Shown: positions 34,969 to 44,907 of the stretch, in pieces | Numbering within the stretch: position 1 is the stretch's first letter | How the letters are laid out: every line of letters begins with the position of its first letter | Assembly (NCBI RefSeq): GCF_003076635.1 | Contig: NZ_QDKG01000007.1 | Span: forward strand, 62,001-126,000 | From: Sphingobacterium corticibacter | Lineage (GTDB): Bacteria > Bacteroidota > Bacteroidia > Sphingobacteriales > Sphingobacteriaceae | Direction of reading: 5' to 3' | Length of the DNA stretch: 64,000 nucleotides | Notes under the pieces: model-generated | Databases searched by the model: none | Told to the model about the DNA's origin: nothing | Seen by the model: only the letters and a program-made list of their open reading frames with translations | Translations under genes and position numbers: made by a program

Positions 34969-36576
34969 TTAATAACCTACTCCTGTACGTCTCGGTTGGC
35001 GAATGGCCGGCCACGGATTTGATTGTCCATTACGTCCTTCAGGCATTACACGCTGTTCGCGGTTCACCAATTCTGGTTCTTCCGACGCTTTATAGGCCAT
35101 CGTTGCCGTCAGAATGACATTGCTCCGCAAATCATCAAATACCAACTTATCATAGGTATCCAAATTCGTATGCCACGTAATACTAAAATAACCCCAAGAA
35201 AGCGAACTCAGCATGAAAGCCGGAATTCCCGCTGCCACAAAGGAAGCATGATCTGAACCACCGCCACCAGGATTACCCGGAAAAGTAGTTTTTATCTCTT
35301 TGGTAATATTATTCGGCACAGCCGACAGCCAACGACCAAGGTAGTCGTACGAATGCACAAAGCCAGATCCATCGATATTCACCACGCGTCCGGTACCATT
35401 GTCTAAATTAAATACCGCTTGCGTTTTTTCAACAATCTCTGGATTATCAATCACAAATGCACGAGATCCATTCAACCCTTGTTCTTCGCTACCCCACAAT
35501 CCGATCAAAATTGTACGTTTTGGATTGGGCAAAATCTTTTTGAGCACGCGCGCCACTTCCATCATCGTCACCGTACCTGTACCATTATCTGTGGCGCCAG
35601 AACCTCCTTCCCAAGAATCCAAATGCGCAGAAAGGATGACATATTCATCTGGAAACTCGGTGCCCTTGATTTCTGCAATGGTATTGAAAGAAGGAACTAC
35701 ACCTAACGATTTAGACGACGTCTCGATCTGAATTCTTGGTTTGTGTCCGCGCTCTGCCAGGCGGTGCAGAATTCCGTAATCTTCTAATGAAATATCTACA
35801 GAAGGCACTATTTTGGAACGTGAGCCAAAGATCTTATTCGCACCAAATTCCCAAGACCAAAAACTAGTCAGAATACCCACCGCACCGGCTTCTTCCAAAA
35901 TAGCCGGCAGTGAATTGGCAGAAAAACCTGTTTTAGCAATGTTTGCTTCCCATGCTTTGATTAAGCCTGTACGCTGCTCATTCATCCGTGCAATGGATTC
36001 TGGGGTGCCATATTCCTTCCAGTTATGATCTGGACGACCGGTTAATTGTGGCTGCGAAATCATCACATATTTGCCTTTCACCGCAGGCAACCATTTCCGA
36101 AAATCTAATGAATCTTTCCATTGTGGCAACGTAATCACCTCTGCTTCTACCGCTTTACCATTCGTGCTAGGACTCCACGCTAATTGCGTTCCAGCTAAGG
36201 TTTTGACGCGGGGATGCACCATATCGATATGCGAAATGCCGCGCTCCCAACCATGCCACTCACCAAATTGTTGTTTCTCCGCTTTGATTCCCCAGCTTTG
36301 AAATTTTTCGACCGTCCAGTCATTTGCCTTCGCCATTTGTGGTGTACCGACCAACCGTGGCCCCACCACATCCAATAGCTCGAAAGCTAAATCTTCTAAC
36401 TGGGAATTATTGTTAGCCTCATCAACTATTTGCTGGATAATGGGATCCGCAATGGGCGATTCTGCTTGTACGCGACCACGCTGAGCATAACTTGCAGGAA
36501 TACTGGCAAGACATATCGCACCAAGAAATAGATAGTTGGTGTTTTTTCTAAATTTTGACCTCAAAAGGATCTTCAT
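34969..36576 (-). CDS. Secreted M28-family zinc aminopeptidase
   Basis: A 535-residue exported metallopeptidase. Signal peptide about residues 1-31 (ending SYA-Q). A PA-type insert (about 140-270) precedes the M28 catalytic domain. The metal and catalytic residues are visible in LSAHLDSWEGG (His, Asp), SGATDNGTGT (Asp), WGSEEQGLNGS (the general-base Glu pair), FNLDNGTG and the late HTNLDTYD (His). It removes N-terminal residues from peptides outside the cytoplasm. It lies upstream of the C-terminal processing protease gene, separated from it by its own terminator. Confidence 0.92.
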   Translation of the reverse strand: MKILLRSKFRKNTNYLFLGAICLASIPASYAQRGRVQAESPIADPIIQQIVDEANNNSQLEDLAFELLDVVGPRLVGTPQMAKANDWTVEKFQSWGIKAEKQQFGEWHGWERGISHIDMVHPRVKTLAGTQLAWSPSTNGKAVEAEVITLPQWKDSLDFRKWLPAVKGKYVMISQPQLTGRPDHNWKEYGTPESIARMNEQRTGLIKAWEANIAKTGFSANSLPAILEEAGAVGILTSFWSWEFGANKIFGSRSKIVPSVDISLEDYGILHRLAERGHKPRIQIETSSKSLGVVPSFNTIAEIKGTEFPDEYVILSAHLDSWEGGSGATDNGTGTVTMMEVARVLKKILPNPKRTILIGLWGSEEQGLNGSRAFVIDNPEIVEKTQAVFNLDNGTGRVVNIDGSGFVHSYDYLGRWLSAVPNNITKEIKTTFPGNPGGGGSDHASFVAAGIPAFMLSSLSWGYFSITWHTNLDTYDKLVFDDLRSNVILTATMAYKASEEPELVNREQRVMPEGRNGQSNPWPAIRQPRRTGVGY

Positions 36577-36602
36577 AATAGTGATGTTAAAGGTTAAAAA
36601 GC

Positions 36603-36633
36603 AACGAACTCATGTTTTTATCATGAGTTCGTT
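36603..36633 (-). terminator. Terminator of pgi
   Basis: Perfect 12-bp stem (36603-36614 with 36622-36633). On the minus strand it is followed by GCTTTTTAAC. Confidence 0.85.
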
Positions 36634-36698
36634 CTAAAAATCGGAAATACTAGCCACAATTAGATCATTGTGTCCTAATTATTACAATATTTCTATGC

Positions 36699-38357
<1,659 letters not shown>

Positions 38358-38437
38358 TTATGTTATTCAAACTTACATAAAAATGGGCAATTATGGGAGG
38401 ATTTAGGGATAGTTCAACTCGAGAAAATCAGCATCTT

Positions 38438-38468
38438 TTGATTTTAGCTCGTAAAATGAACATCTTTG
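38438..38468 (+). promoter_or_regulatory. Putative prfB promoter
   Basis: TTG at 38438-38440, 20 bases, then CATCTTTG at 38461-38468 (one mismatch to TAnnTTTG). The start codon follows 24 bases later. Confidence 0.5.
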
Positions 38469-38492
38469 TAACTTGTAAAGAAACGCATTAGC

Positions 38493-39576
38493 ATGACGAA
38501 AGAACAAATTCAAGACTTGAGGGATCGTGTGACGTCCCTGAGGAGGCATCTTTGACATTGATGTCCGAAAAAAATCAGTAGAAGAAGAAACCGAAATTAC
38601 CTTGCGTCCCGACTTCTGGGACGATAGCAAAGCGGCCGAAAAGGTGCTTTTGTCGATCAAAAACACCAAAGTGTGGACGGATCAATTTGATGAAATGACA
38701 GCAGCTGTAGATGATACGGCTGTGATGTACGACTTTTTTCAAAGCGGCGATGCCAGCGACCAAGAGCTGGATGAGCAATACCAAATGGCGCTGGAAAGCG
38801 TAGAAGAACTGGAATTCAAAAACATGCTAAGCGCTGAGGAAGATCAGCTGGATGCGATTTTGCAGATTACCGCCGGAGCTGGCGGTACGGAAAGTTGCGA
38901 CTGGGCAGCGATGCTGATGCGCATGTACATCATGTGGGGCGAAAAACATGGTTGCAAAGTCACCGAGCAAGATTATCAAGCAGGTGACGTAGCAGGCATT
39001 AAATCGGTCACGTTACAGTTTTCCGGTAATTTCTCGTACGGTTATTTAAAAGGCGAAAATGGCGTGCATCGCTTAGTGCGTATATCGCCATTTGACTCCA
39101 ATGCCAAACGACATACTTCCTTCGCGTCTGTCTATGTATATCCTTTGGTGGATGATAATATTGAGATCGACGTGAAAGATTCCGAAATCGAATGGGATAC
39201 ATTTCGCGCTGGTGGTGCTGGTGGACAGAATGTGAACAAAGTCGAGACGGCGGTCCGTTTGCACCACAAACCGACGGGTATCATTATCAAAAACCAAGAA
39301 ACACGCTCGCAGTTACAGAATAAAGAAAATGCGCTTCGTTTATTGAAATCGCAATTGTACGAGATCGAAATGCGTAAACGCGAAGAAGCCACCGCAGCAA
39401 TCGAAGGATCGAAGAAGAAAATCGAATGGGGTTCGCAGATCCGCAATTATGTATTGCATCCTTATAAATTGATCAAAGATCTGCGCACCAGCGTAGAAAC
39501 TTCTAATACGCAAGCCGTATTAGATGGTGACTTGGATGCCTTCCTGAAAGCTTACTTGATGGAGTTTGGCGGATAG
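38493..39576 (+). CDS. prfB: Peptide chain release factor 2, with programmed +1 frameshift
   Basis: Class I release factor for UGA and UAA. Translation starts at the ATG at 38493, reads 20 codons, meets CTT TGA C (CTT at 38550-38552, UGA at 38553-38555) and must shift +1 to read GAC and on to the stop at 39576, giving a 360-residue protein. SPF at 198-200 is the RF2 codon-recognition tripeptide and GGQ lies at 243-245. The frameshift gives the known autoregulation: low RF2 favours the shift. An internal ATG at 38602 is not the true start. Confidence 0.96.
38541..38556 (+). promoter_or_regulatory. RF2 recoding site
   Basis: AGGAGG (38541-38546) serves as an internal anti-Shine-Dalgarno stimulator, three bases before CTTTGAC. 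A strong SD-like sequence here is notable in a lineage that seldom uses SD for initiation. Confidence 0.92.
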
Positions 39577-39600
39577 ATTGCTCACGCAATGACAATGATT

Positions 39601-39635
39601 AATAAATGCCCGAGCGATTTGCTCGGGCATTTATT
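39601..39635 (+). terminator. Terminator of prfB
   Basis: Perfect 15-bp stem (39601-39615 with 39621-39635), 5-base loop. A short REP-like piece (GATTGCTCACGCAATGAC, about 39577-39594) lies between stop and stem. Confidence 0.9.
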
Positions 39636-39714
39636 TTATGTCAACCATGAAGGATTCATCACTTTGACTTATCTTGTGCAAACCAGCATGGTTTAAACTT
39701 CTGGATTACCAACA

Positions 39715-40392
39715 ATGACACGCATCATCAAAATAATCGGTCTTATCTTAGCCATATTGATTGGAATAGTGCTTCTATACCTTTTAGTCGCTTTTTGTCT
39801 TTCAATCATCGCGGTCAACAAAAAAGCAGTCTCAAAAGAGGAAGTCACCATTTATATTCTATCCAACGGGGTGCATACCGACATTGTCGTTCCGGTGAAA
39901 TCCGAAGAAATGGATTGGAGCAAACACGTAAAATATGAAGACACCAAGGGCAACGATACCACGGCACAATTGGTGGGTTTTGGCTGGGGCGACAAGGGTT
40001 TTTACTTGGCAACACCCAACTGGTCGGATCTTAAATTTAGCGTTGCTTTCAATGCCGCATTTGCACGCGGATCATCCGCCATGCATGTGACCTTTCTGCA
40101 TCCACTCACCGAAAGCGAAAGTTGCAAAAGAATACAGATCAGCAAAACGGAATACAAAAAGCTGGTCGACTATATCCAAGCGAGTTTTCAACAAGACCAG
40201 CAGGGCAATTTCGTACGGATCGACACCGATGCACAGTACGGCAGCAATGATGCATTCTACGAAGCGAAAGGCCGCTACAATCTATTCTACACCTGCAATA
40301 CTTGGACAAACAATGCCTTAAAAGTTTGTGATCAACGAGCCAGTTTATGGACGCCATTTGACAGGGGAATTTTTTACCATTACTCTAAGTAG
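39715..40392 (+). CDS. TIGR02117 / DUF2459 family membrane-anchored protein
   Basis: A 225-residue protein with one N-terminal transmembrane helix (about 5-30) and a soluble domain with the family blocks SNGVHTDIVVPV, GFGWGDKGFYLATP and the C-terminal YNLFYTCNTWTNNALK. The Cys-Asn-Thr-Trp stretch and the conserved His resemble a papain-like (NlpC/YiiX-type) arrangement, which could mean a thiol hydrolase, but this is inference. Function unknown; many Bacteroidota and Proteobacteria have one copy. Confidence 0.85.
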   Translation: MTRIIKIIGLILAILIGIVLLYLLVAFCLSIIAVNKKAVSKEEVTIYILSNGVHTDIVVPVKSEEMDWSKHVKYEDTKGNDTTAQLVGFGWGDKGFYLATPNWSDLKFSVAFNAAFARGSSAMHVTFLHPLTESESCKRIQISKTEYKKLVDYIQASFQQDQQGNFVRIDTDAQYGSNDAFYEAKGRYNLFYTCNTWTNNALKVCDQRASLWTPFDRGIFYHYSK

Positions 40393-40404
40393 CATTTAAT
40401 ACGC

Positions 40405-41997
40405 TTAAAGTGCTAGCGTCTGCGTTATTCCCAATTCGTCGACGAAGGATGCATCGTGTGACACGACAACCAACGTCCCTTGATAATCGCGGATGGCGTT
40501 GGTCAGAATTTCTAAACTAAATAGATCGAGGTTGTTCGTGGGCTCATCCAGAACGAGCATATCGGGAGCTTCTTGTCGAATGGCCATCTGGCAAAGCAAC
40601 AGCCGCATGCACTCACCACCGCTTAAAACACTTCCGGGCTTCGCCCAATCATCCGTATGAAATAAGTGTCGTGCCAATAAGGTCTTCACCTCATGTTCTT
40701 CTAAACCATGCACATTGCAAGATTGCGCCTGTTCTAATACGCTCTCTGTTGGATTAATTGCACTATAATCTTGATCCAAGTACAGGATACGACTTTCCGC
40801 TCGAAAAACCTGTCCGCTATCGGGCTCCAATTTGCCTAAAAACAGCTTCAACAAAGTCGATTTTCCCGATCCATTCATACCATGAATATGCAGTCGATCG
40901 CCACTTACGATACGAAGGTCGATGCCTTGCTCAGCCCACAGCGGCATATTATTGTACCGCACTTGCAGCTGCTTTCCTTCGAAAAGTAACTTACCCGTAT
41001 GCATATTTGCGGGGTCAAACGCTACTTTGATGGCTGAATTATCCACCCGATCAGCACGTAATTCGCGTAGTGAACCCTGCAAGCGATCGATCTTATCAGC
41101 ATGTACTTCTTTCGTTTTCGAAGTGCTCTGTTCCGCTTTGTTTCTAAGCGTATTCATCATGATGCGGGCTACCCCTGCTCGCTCCTGCTTTTGCTGTCCG
41201 CGGGCATCGCTTCGCTGTTGCCGTTCAAGCGTTTTCCGTTGCACCAGCTTTGCTTTACGCAATTCCTTTTGCTGTTGCTCGATGTTCTGCTGCAGTATTT
41301 CCGCTTGCGCATCACGCTGCGCTCGATAATGCGTATAGTTACCCGTATAATTGGTTAATGTGCCAGCTTCCAGTTCAACAATGCGCTCCATTTTGTCTAG
41401 TAATACGCGATCATGACTAATAATTGCCCAGCAGCTGTTGGAGCGTTGCACTTCGGCATACAACTGTTCGCGGGCCCATTGATCGAGGTGATTGGTGGGC
41501 TCATCCAGCAATACCAAATCAGGTTCCGAAATCGCTATTCCTGCTAGAAAGATTTTGGTTTTCTCACCACCACTCAACCGATGCATATGGACATTCAGGA
41601 TTTCCGACGTTAATTTCCATCGTGCTAATGCTTGTGCGCATTGTTCTTCAATTGTCCAGTCATCTTGCAAGACCTCATAATGTTTCTCATCCGAATCACC
41701 AGCGAGTATGGCGTGCAATGCGCTGATCTTGCCATCTACGCCTAATGCCTGAGCTACCGTTAGTTGATCGAATTGTACAAAATGTTGAGGAACGACGTAC
41801 ACCCTAGTAGCCGTGCGGATAATCTGCCCTTCCTGTGGCGTGATTTCTCCGGCAATTAATCGAAATAGTGTGGACTTGCCGACTCCGTTTTTGCCAACAA
41901 TGCCTATTTTTTGTCGAGAAGGTAAGGTAAGATTCGCTGCGGAAAGCAGCATACTGCCATTCGGCAGGATATAAGTGATATTCTGTAACTCTAGCAT
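40405..41997 (-). CDS. ABC-F family ATP-binding protein
   Basis: A 530-residue protein with two ABC ATPase domains and no membrane segment. Domain 1: GKNGVGKSTLFRL and signature LSGGEKTKIFLA with Walker B LVLLDEPTNHLD. Domain 2: GMNGSGKSTLLKL and LSGGECMRLLLC with LVLDEPTNNLD. The linker between (about 220-315) is long, charged and coiled-coil-like, as in ribosome-acting ABC-F factors. Whether it gives antibiotic protection or acts in general translation cannot be read from the sequence; the linker tip is the part that would decide it. Convergent with the DUF2459 gene (12-base gap). Confidence 0.9.
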   Translation of the reverse strand: MLELQNITYILPNGSMLLSAANLTLPSRQKIGIVGKNGVGKSTLFRLIAGEITPQEGQIIRTATRVYVVPQHFVQFDQLTVAQALGVDGKISALHAILAGDSDEKHYEVLQDDWTIEEQCAQALARWKLTSEILNVHMHRLSGGEKTKIFLAGIAISEPDLVLLDEPTNHLDQWAREQLYAEVQRSNSCWAIISHDRVLLDKMERIVELEAGTLTNYTGNYTHYRAQRDAQAEILQQNIEQQQKELRKAKLVQRKTLERQQRSDARGQQKQERAGVARIMMNTLRNKAEQSTSKTKEVHADKIDRLQGSLRELRADRVDNSAIKVAFDPANMHTGKLLFEGKQLQVRYNNMPLWAEQGIDLRIVSGDRLHIHGMNGSGKSTLLKLFLGKLEPDSGQVFRAESRILYLDQDYSAINPTESVLEQAQSCNVHGLEEHEVKTLLARHLFHTDDWAKPGSVLSGGECMRLLLCQMAIRQEAPDMLVLDEPTNNLDLFSLEILTNAIRDYQGTLVVVSHDASFVDELGITQTLAL

Positions 41998-42172
41998 AAT
42001 TTCTTGTTTACTGGATAAGCCAATGCGACGATAAATCGCGCCTTTTAATACATCAGTTTTCGCAGAAATTATGAATTACATAGAGCCCCTATTTTGTGGT
42101 TAAAGTACAAGAGTAGCAAAAATATTTTGAATGAACCAAATTTCACCAGAAAAATGGCGTCTGCCTAAGCAA

Positions 42173-42209
42173 ATTACCATCAGCCTTTTTGCAAACGACT
42201 GATGGTAAT
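42173..42209 (-). terminator. Probable terminator of creD
   Basis: Perfect 11-bp stem (42173-42183 with 42199-42209) with a 15-base loop just after the creD stop. The U tract is weak. Confidence 0.6.
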
Positions 42210-42218
42210 ATTGCAAAA

Positions 42219-43736
42219 CTATTTGTCAGAATTCGAATTGTTCTCGGCATTCGTATTGTCCAAACTATACCAGTTGATACGCGCCGAAAACCGCATCAAC
42301 ACCGCCAAAATCAGGAACACTCCGATGGTACCGACGATCAATGAATGATCCTGCAACTGCATCAAGAAATAGATAAATGCATAGAAGCTGGATAATATTG
42401 CACCAAACCCAAGCGCTATTCCCCATCTTTTGGTCAGTAGATGTACAAACGATGCTATCAGTAACACCGTAGCTACCGCGGCAACTAGGTAAGCCAAATT
42501 GAATCCCAAATGCTCACTAACAGCCAACAACAGGGAGTAGAATAAAACTACTGCAACACCAATTAAGACGTACTGAATGATATGAATGCGCTGCTTTTTA
42601 ATAATCTCTGTAAGCACCAACGCGGCAAATGTCAAGAAAATCACCAAGGCGCCATACTTGGCCACGCGTGTAATCTTCTGATACTCGTTGACTTTGCGTA
42701 AAAACTGAATCTGAACCAAGTCATTGTCGGTTGCCGGCTCTATGTTCGTGCCTTGATTGGATGTCGCAGAAGCGGCATATTCCACATTCGTAGCGGTATC
42801 GTAATACTCATCGCCGTTGTTATTCATCCCAGAATAGATATACATTCGATTTCCATTAGCACCTTGCCATTGCTGTGGAAACTTCCTACTAAAGTTGGGA
42901 ATGCGCCAACTGGCTTTAAATCCATTATCCGTCACCTCGCGATCTTCTGGCAAAAAGCCGCCGTTAAAGCTTGGATCTGCCCAATCACCCGAAACTTGGA
43001 TATCGGTCTGATTAGCCAATGGAAAAAAGTTCAACGACTTCGCCCCTCGCAATTGCAGTTCAATATCAAAATTTTGCTTCGTATCTTCTCCTGAAGTTAA
43101 TCCAAGATCAGCAACCAGATTTCCGGCAAACAGGTTAAAGGAGTTATCGGAATTGGCCATTGGAGATTTGACCCCATTCCAAGACAACGCCGGATAGGAC
43201 AGCAGTCCTTTAAAATCGGTTATCCCGACTACTAATTTGGCTTCGTCCCATTGGATAACGCCACCTTTCGCATCAACTTCCTCCATATTGAGGGAGTCGA
43301 AGTCTCCTTTCATGTTCAATGTCGTATTGTATACCACGGATTTGTAAATGCCTCGTTTTAGCTCTTCGGGTTGTACCGAACCATCGATATGCACCCGATT
43401 TGGGAGTAGAAATATCCACTCTCTTTCTGTCGAGAATGTTTTTAAAGGTTTATTATCCTTATCAAAAACAGTACTTTCCGCCCGATAATCTAGCGGTATA
43501 GCGATGATTGGCCCAGAGACCACTTGTTCATTCCCCCATTTGGCGACGATATCTTCGGTAACTGCATTCTCCCGATATTTGCGTTCGCGAATCAAATCGT
43601 CTATCCAATTCAACGGGATTAATAAAAATAAAACCAACACCAAGATCGTGAACATCTTGAATACCATGGAATTAATGAATTGTTTAAAAAAGGAAGGCGT
43701 GTTTGCCTGAATCGGTTGTTGATGATTTGTTTCCAT
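42219..43736 (-). CDS. creD: Cell envelope integrity protein CreD
   Basis: A 505-residue inner-membrane protein (CreD/Cet). One N-terminal transmembrane helix is followed by a large extracytoplasmic domain with the family blocks WGNEQVVSGPIIAIPL (about 67-82), then four to five transmembrane helices near the C-terminus. In gamma-proteobacteria CreD is induced by CreBC; in Bacteroidota it is typically associated with a small winged-helix gene, as here. A palindromic operator lies in front of it, 18-36 bases upstream, matching the one in front of the operon. It is the last gene of the unit. Confidence 0.92.
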   Translation of the reverse strand: METNHQQPIQANTPSFFKQFINSMVFKMFTILVLVLFLLIPLNWIDDLIRERKYRENAVTEDIVAKWGNEQVVSGPIIAIPLDYRAESTVFDKDNKPLKTFSTEREWIFLLPNRVHIDGSVQPEELKRGIYKSVVYNTTLNMKGDFDSLNMEEVDAKGGVIQWDEAKLVVGITDFKGLLSYPALSWNGVKSPMANSDNSFNLFAGNLVADLGLTSGEDTKQNFDIELQLRGAKSLNFFPLANQTDIQVSGDWADPSFNGGFLPEDREVTDNGFKASWRIPNFSRKFPQQWQGANGNRMYIYSGMNNNGDEYYDTATNVEYAASATSNQGTNIEPATDNDLVQIQFLRKVNEYQKITRVAKYGALVIFLTFAALVLTEIIKKQRIHIIQYVLIGVAVVLFYSLLLAVSEHLGFNLAYLVAAVATVLLIASFVHLLTKRWGIALGFGAILSSFYAFIYFLMQLQDHSLIVGTIGVFLILAVLMRFSARINWYSLDNTNAENNSNSDK

Positions 43737-43749
43737 TTTAAATTATTTA

Positions 43750-43772
43750 AAAGTACTTTGTTTTTCAAAGTT
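43750..43772 (-). promoter_or_regulatory. Operator-like palindrome in front of creD
   Basis: TACTTTG-TTTTT-CAAAGT (43754-43771), within a 26-base block about 85% identical to the block at 44707-44732. Very likely bound by the wHTH protein encoded directly upstream (inference). Confidence 0.6.
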
Positions 43773-43787
43773 GATGTATAAAAAAAA

Positions 43788-44087
43788 TTATTTTACGTGA
43801 TTAATCAATTTTTCCAAGGCAGATAAGTGCTTTTCAAAAGCAGATTTGCCCTTCATTGTTTTTTTGTAACGGGTATTGGGCTTGCGATCTACAAAAGATT
43901 TGTAGACTTCAATGTATTGCTCCTTCTCCAATGCTTTCAGATTGGACGCCAGATTGCCATCCGTCACGTCCAGTAAATCTTTGAGCGAACTGAAATCGTA
44001 TTCCTCATTAGCCATAAGCACACTCATGATTTGCAGGCGAACACGGTTCTCAAAAATCTTGTCATATAATGATAAATCTAAACTCAC
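43788..44087 (-). CDS. Winged-helix transcriptional regulator of the creD operon
   Basis: A 99-residue winged-helix DNA-binding protein. The helix-turn-helix is around residues 33-56 (DFSSLKDLLDVTDGNLASNLKALEK), followed by the wing (EVYKSFVDRKPNTRYKKT). It belongs to the small MarR-like/ArsR-like group common next to creD in Bacteroidota. It overlaps the upstream membrane-protein gene by 4 bases (ATGA), so the two are translationally coupled. Matching palindromes precede the operon and creD. Confidence 0.9.
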   Translation of the reverse strand: MSLDLSLYDKIFENRVRLQIMSVLMANEEYDFSSLKDLLDVTDGNLASNLKALEKEQYIEVYKSFVDRKPNTRYKKTMKGKSAFEKHLSALEKLINHVK

Positions 44088-44704
44088 TTCTCGTATTTAT
44101 AGTGAACGATCAAGCCATAAATGATATGCAATACTCCAAATCCTATCGTCCAAAACCAAACTCCATAACCAGGAATCGCTAGCGCAAATATACCTAAGAT
44201 GACTTCCAGTATTCCCAGATAACGCACTTCTTTGAATGTGTATACACTACCAGAAGTGAGCGCAAGACCATAAAAAATCAATAACATGGATGCGATCATG
44301 CTATAAGCCCCTCTGTTGATCAATACAATAGAAACAATGCCGCCCGCTAATAATGGCACAGCAACAGCAAACAACAGATTCTTACTTGTAATATTCCAAA
44401 TCGACTGTTTATTGATTTTAGCTTTGCGTTGAGCCATCACATAGCCCGTAAGCAGTGCTGCAAACAGGACAACGATAGCGGCAATCACTAATTTGACAAT
44501 AACCGCTTCATCTGTGACGTAAAAATCGCGGTATCCGAATTGGCTTTTAAAACCATAAACTGTGATATAGCCATACGCGGCTCCTATTAGCGCATAGATC
44601 CCGACCAATACCCCAGAAAGCCCGCTAATGGAGACGAACTTGGATGATTTCTCCATCAGCTTTCGGATATTTCCGAGTTCTTCTATCAAATGATTGTCTT
44701 TCAT
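44084..44704 (-). CDS. Membrane protein of the creD operon, function unknown
   Basis: A 206-residue membrane protein with about six hydrophobic segments from residue 20 on, preceded by a short helical cytoplasmic N-terminus (NLIEELGNIRKLMEKS-like). It is the first gene of the operon (membrane protein, wHTH, creD). The palindrome at 44710-44728 sits only six bases before its start codon. I do not know a named family with certainty; in Bacteroidota such proteins accompany the wHTH gene and may be its membrane partner. Confidence 0.75.
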   Translation of the reverse strand: MKDNHLIEELGNIRKLMEKSSKFVSISGLSGVLVGIYALIGAAYGYITVYGFKSQFGYRDFYVTDEAVIVKLVIAAIVVLFAALLTGYVMAQRKAKINKQSIWNITSKNLLFAVAVPLLAGGIVSIVLINRGAYSMIASMLLIFYGLALTSGSVYTFKEVRYLGILEVILGIFALAIPGYGVWFWTIGFGVLHIIYGLIVHYKYEK

Positions 44705-44705
44705 A

Positions 44706-44732
44706 AAAGTACTTTGATATTCAAAGTAAAAT
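44706..44732 (-). promoter_or_regulatory. Operator palindrome in front of the creD operon
   Basis: Perfect palindrome TACTTTGA-TAT-TCAAAGTA (44710-44728). Together with the copy at 43754-43771 it defines AAAGTACTTTG-N5-CAAAGT. Confidence 0.65.
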
Positions 44733-44835
44733 AAAAGATTTTGTATTTTAAAATTTTTGTTCGTTTTTCTGTGCTTACCTGAATACTTATTTAGTGCGGT
44801 GTTTAGACTTCATCAAGTAAATTTAAAAAATAAAA

Positions 44836-44856
44836 AGCTCCCTGAAACAGGGAGCT
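44836..44856 (-). terminator. Terminator of the fad operon
   Basis: 9-bp perfect stem (44836-44844 with 44848-44856), loop AAA, followed on the minus strand by TTTTTA. It lies 52 bases beyond the acyl-CoA dehydrogenase stop. Confidence 0.85.
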
Positions 44857-44907
44857 CACCATTGGGTATTCTAATTATTAGTGTGTGCTGTTTAATATGG
44901 TATAAAG

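Noticed and set aside
38602..39576. prfB read as a shorter gene starting at the internal ATG.
   Set aside because: The normal RF2 N-terminus is recovered by starting at 38493 and applying the +1 shift at CTTTGAC.
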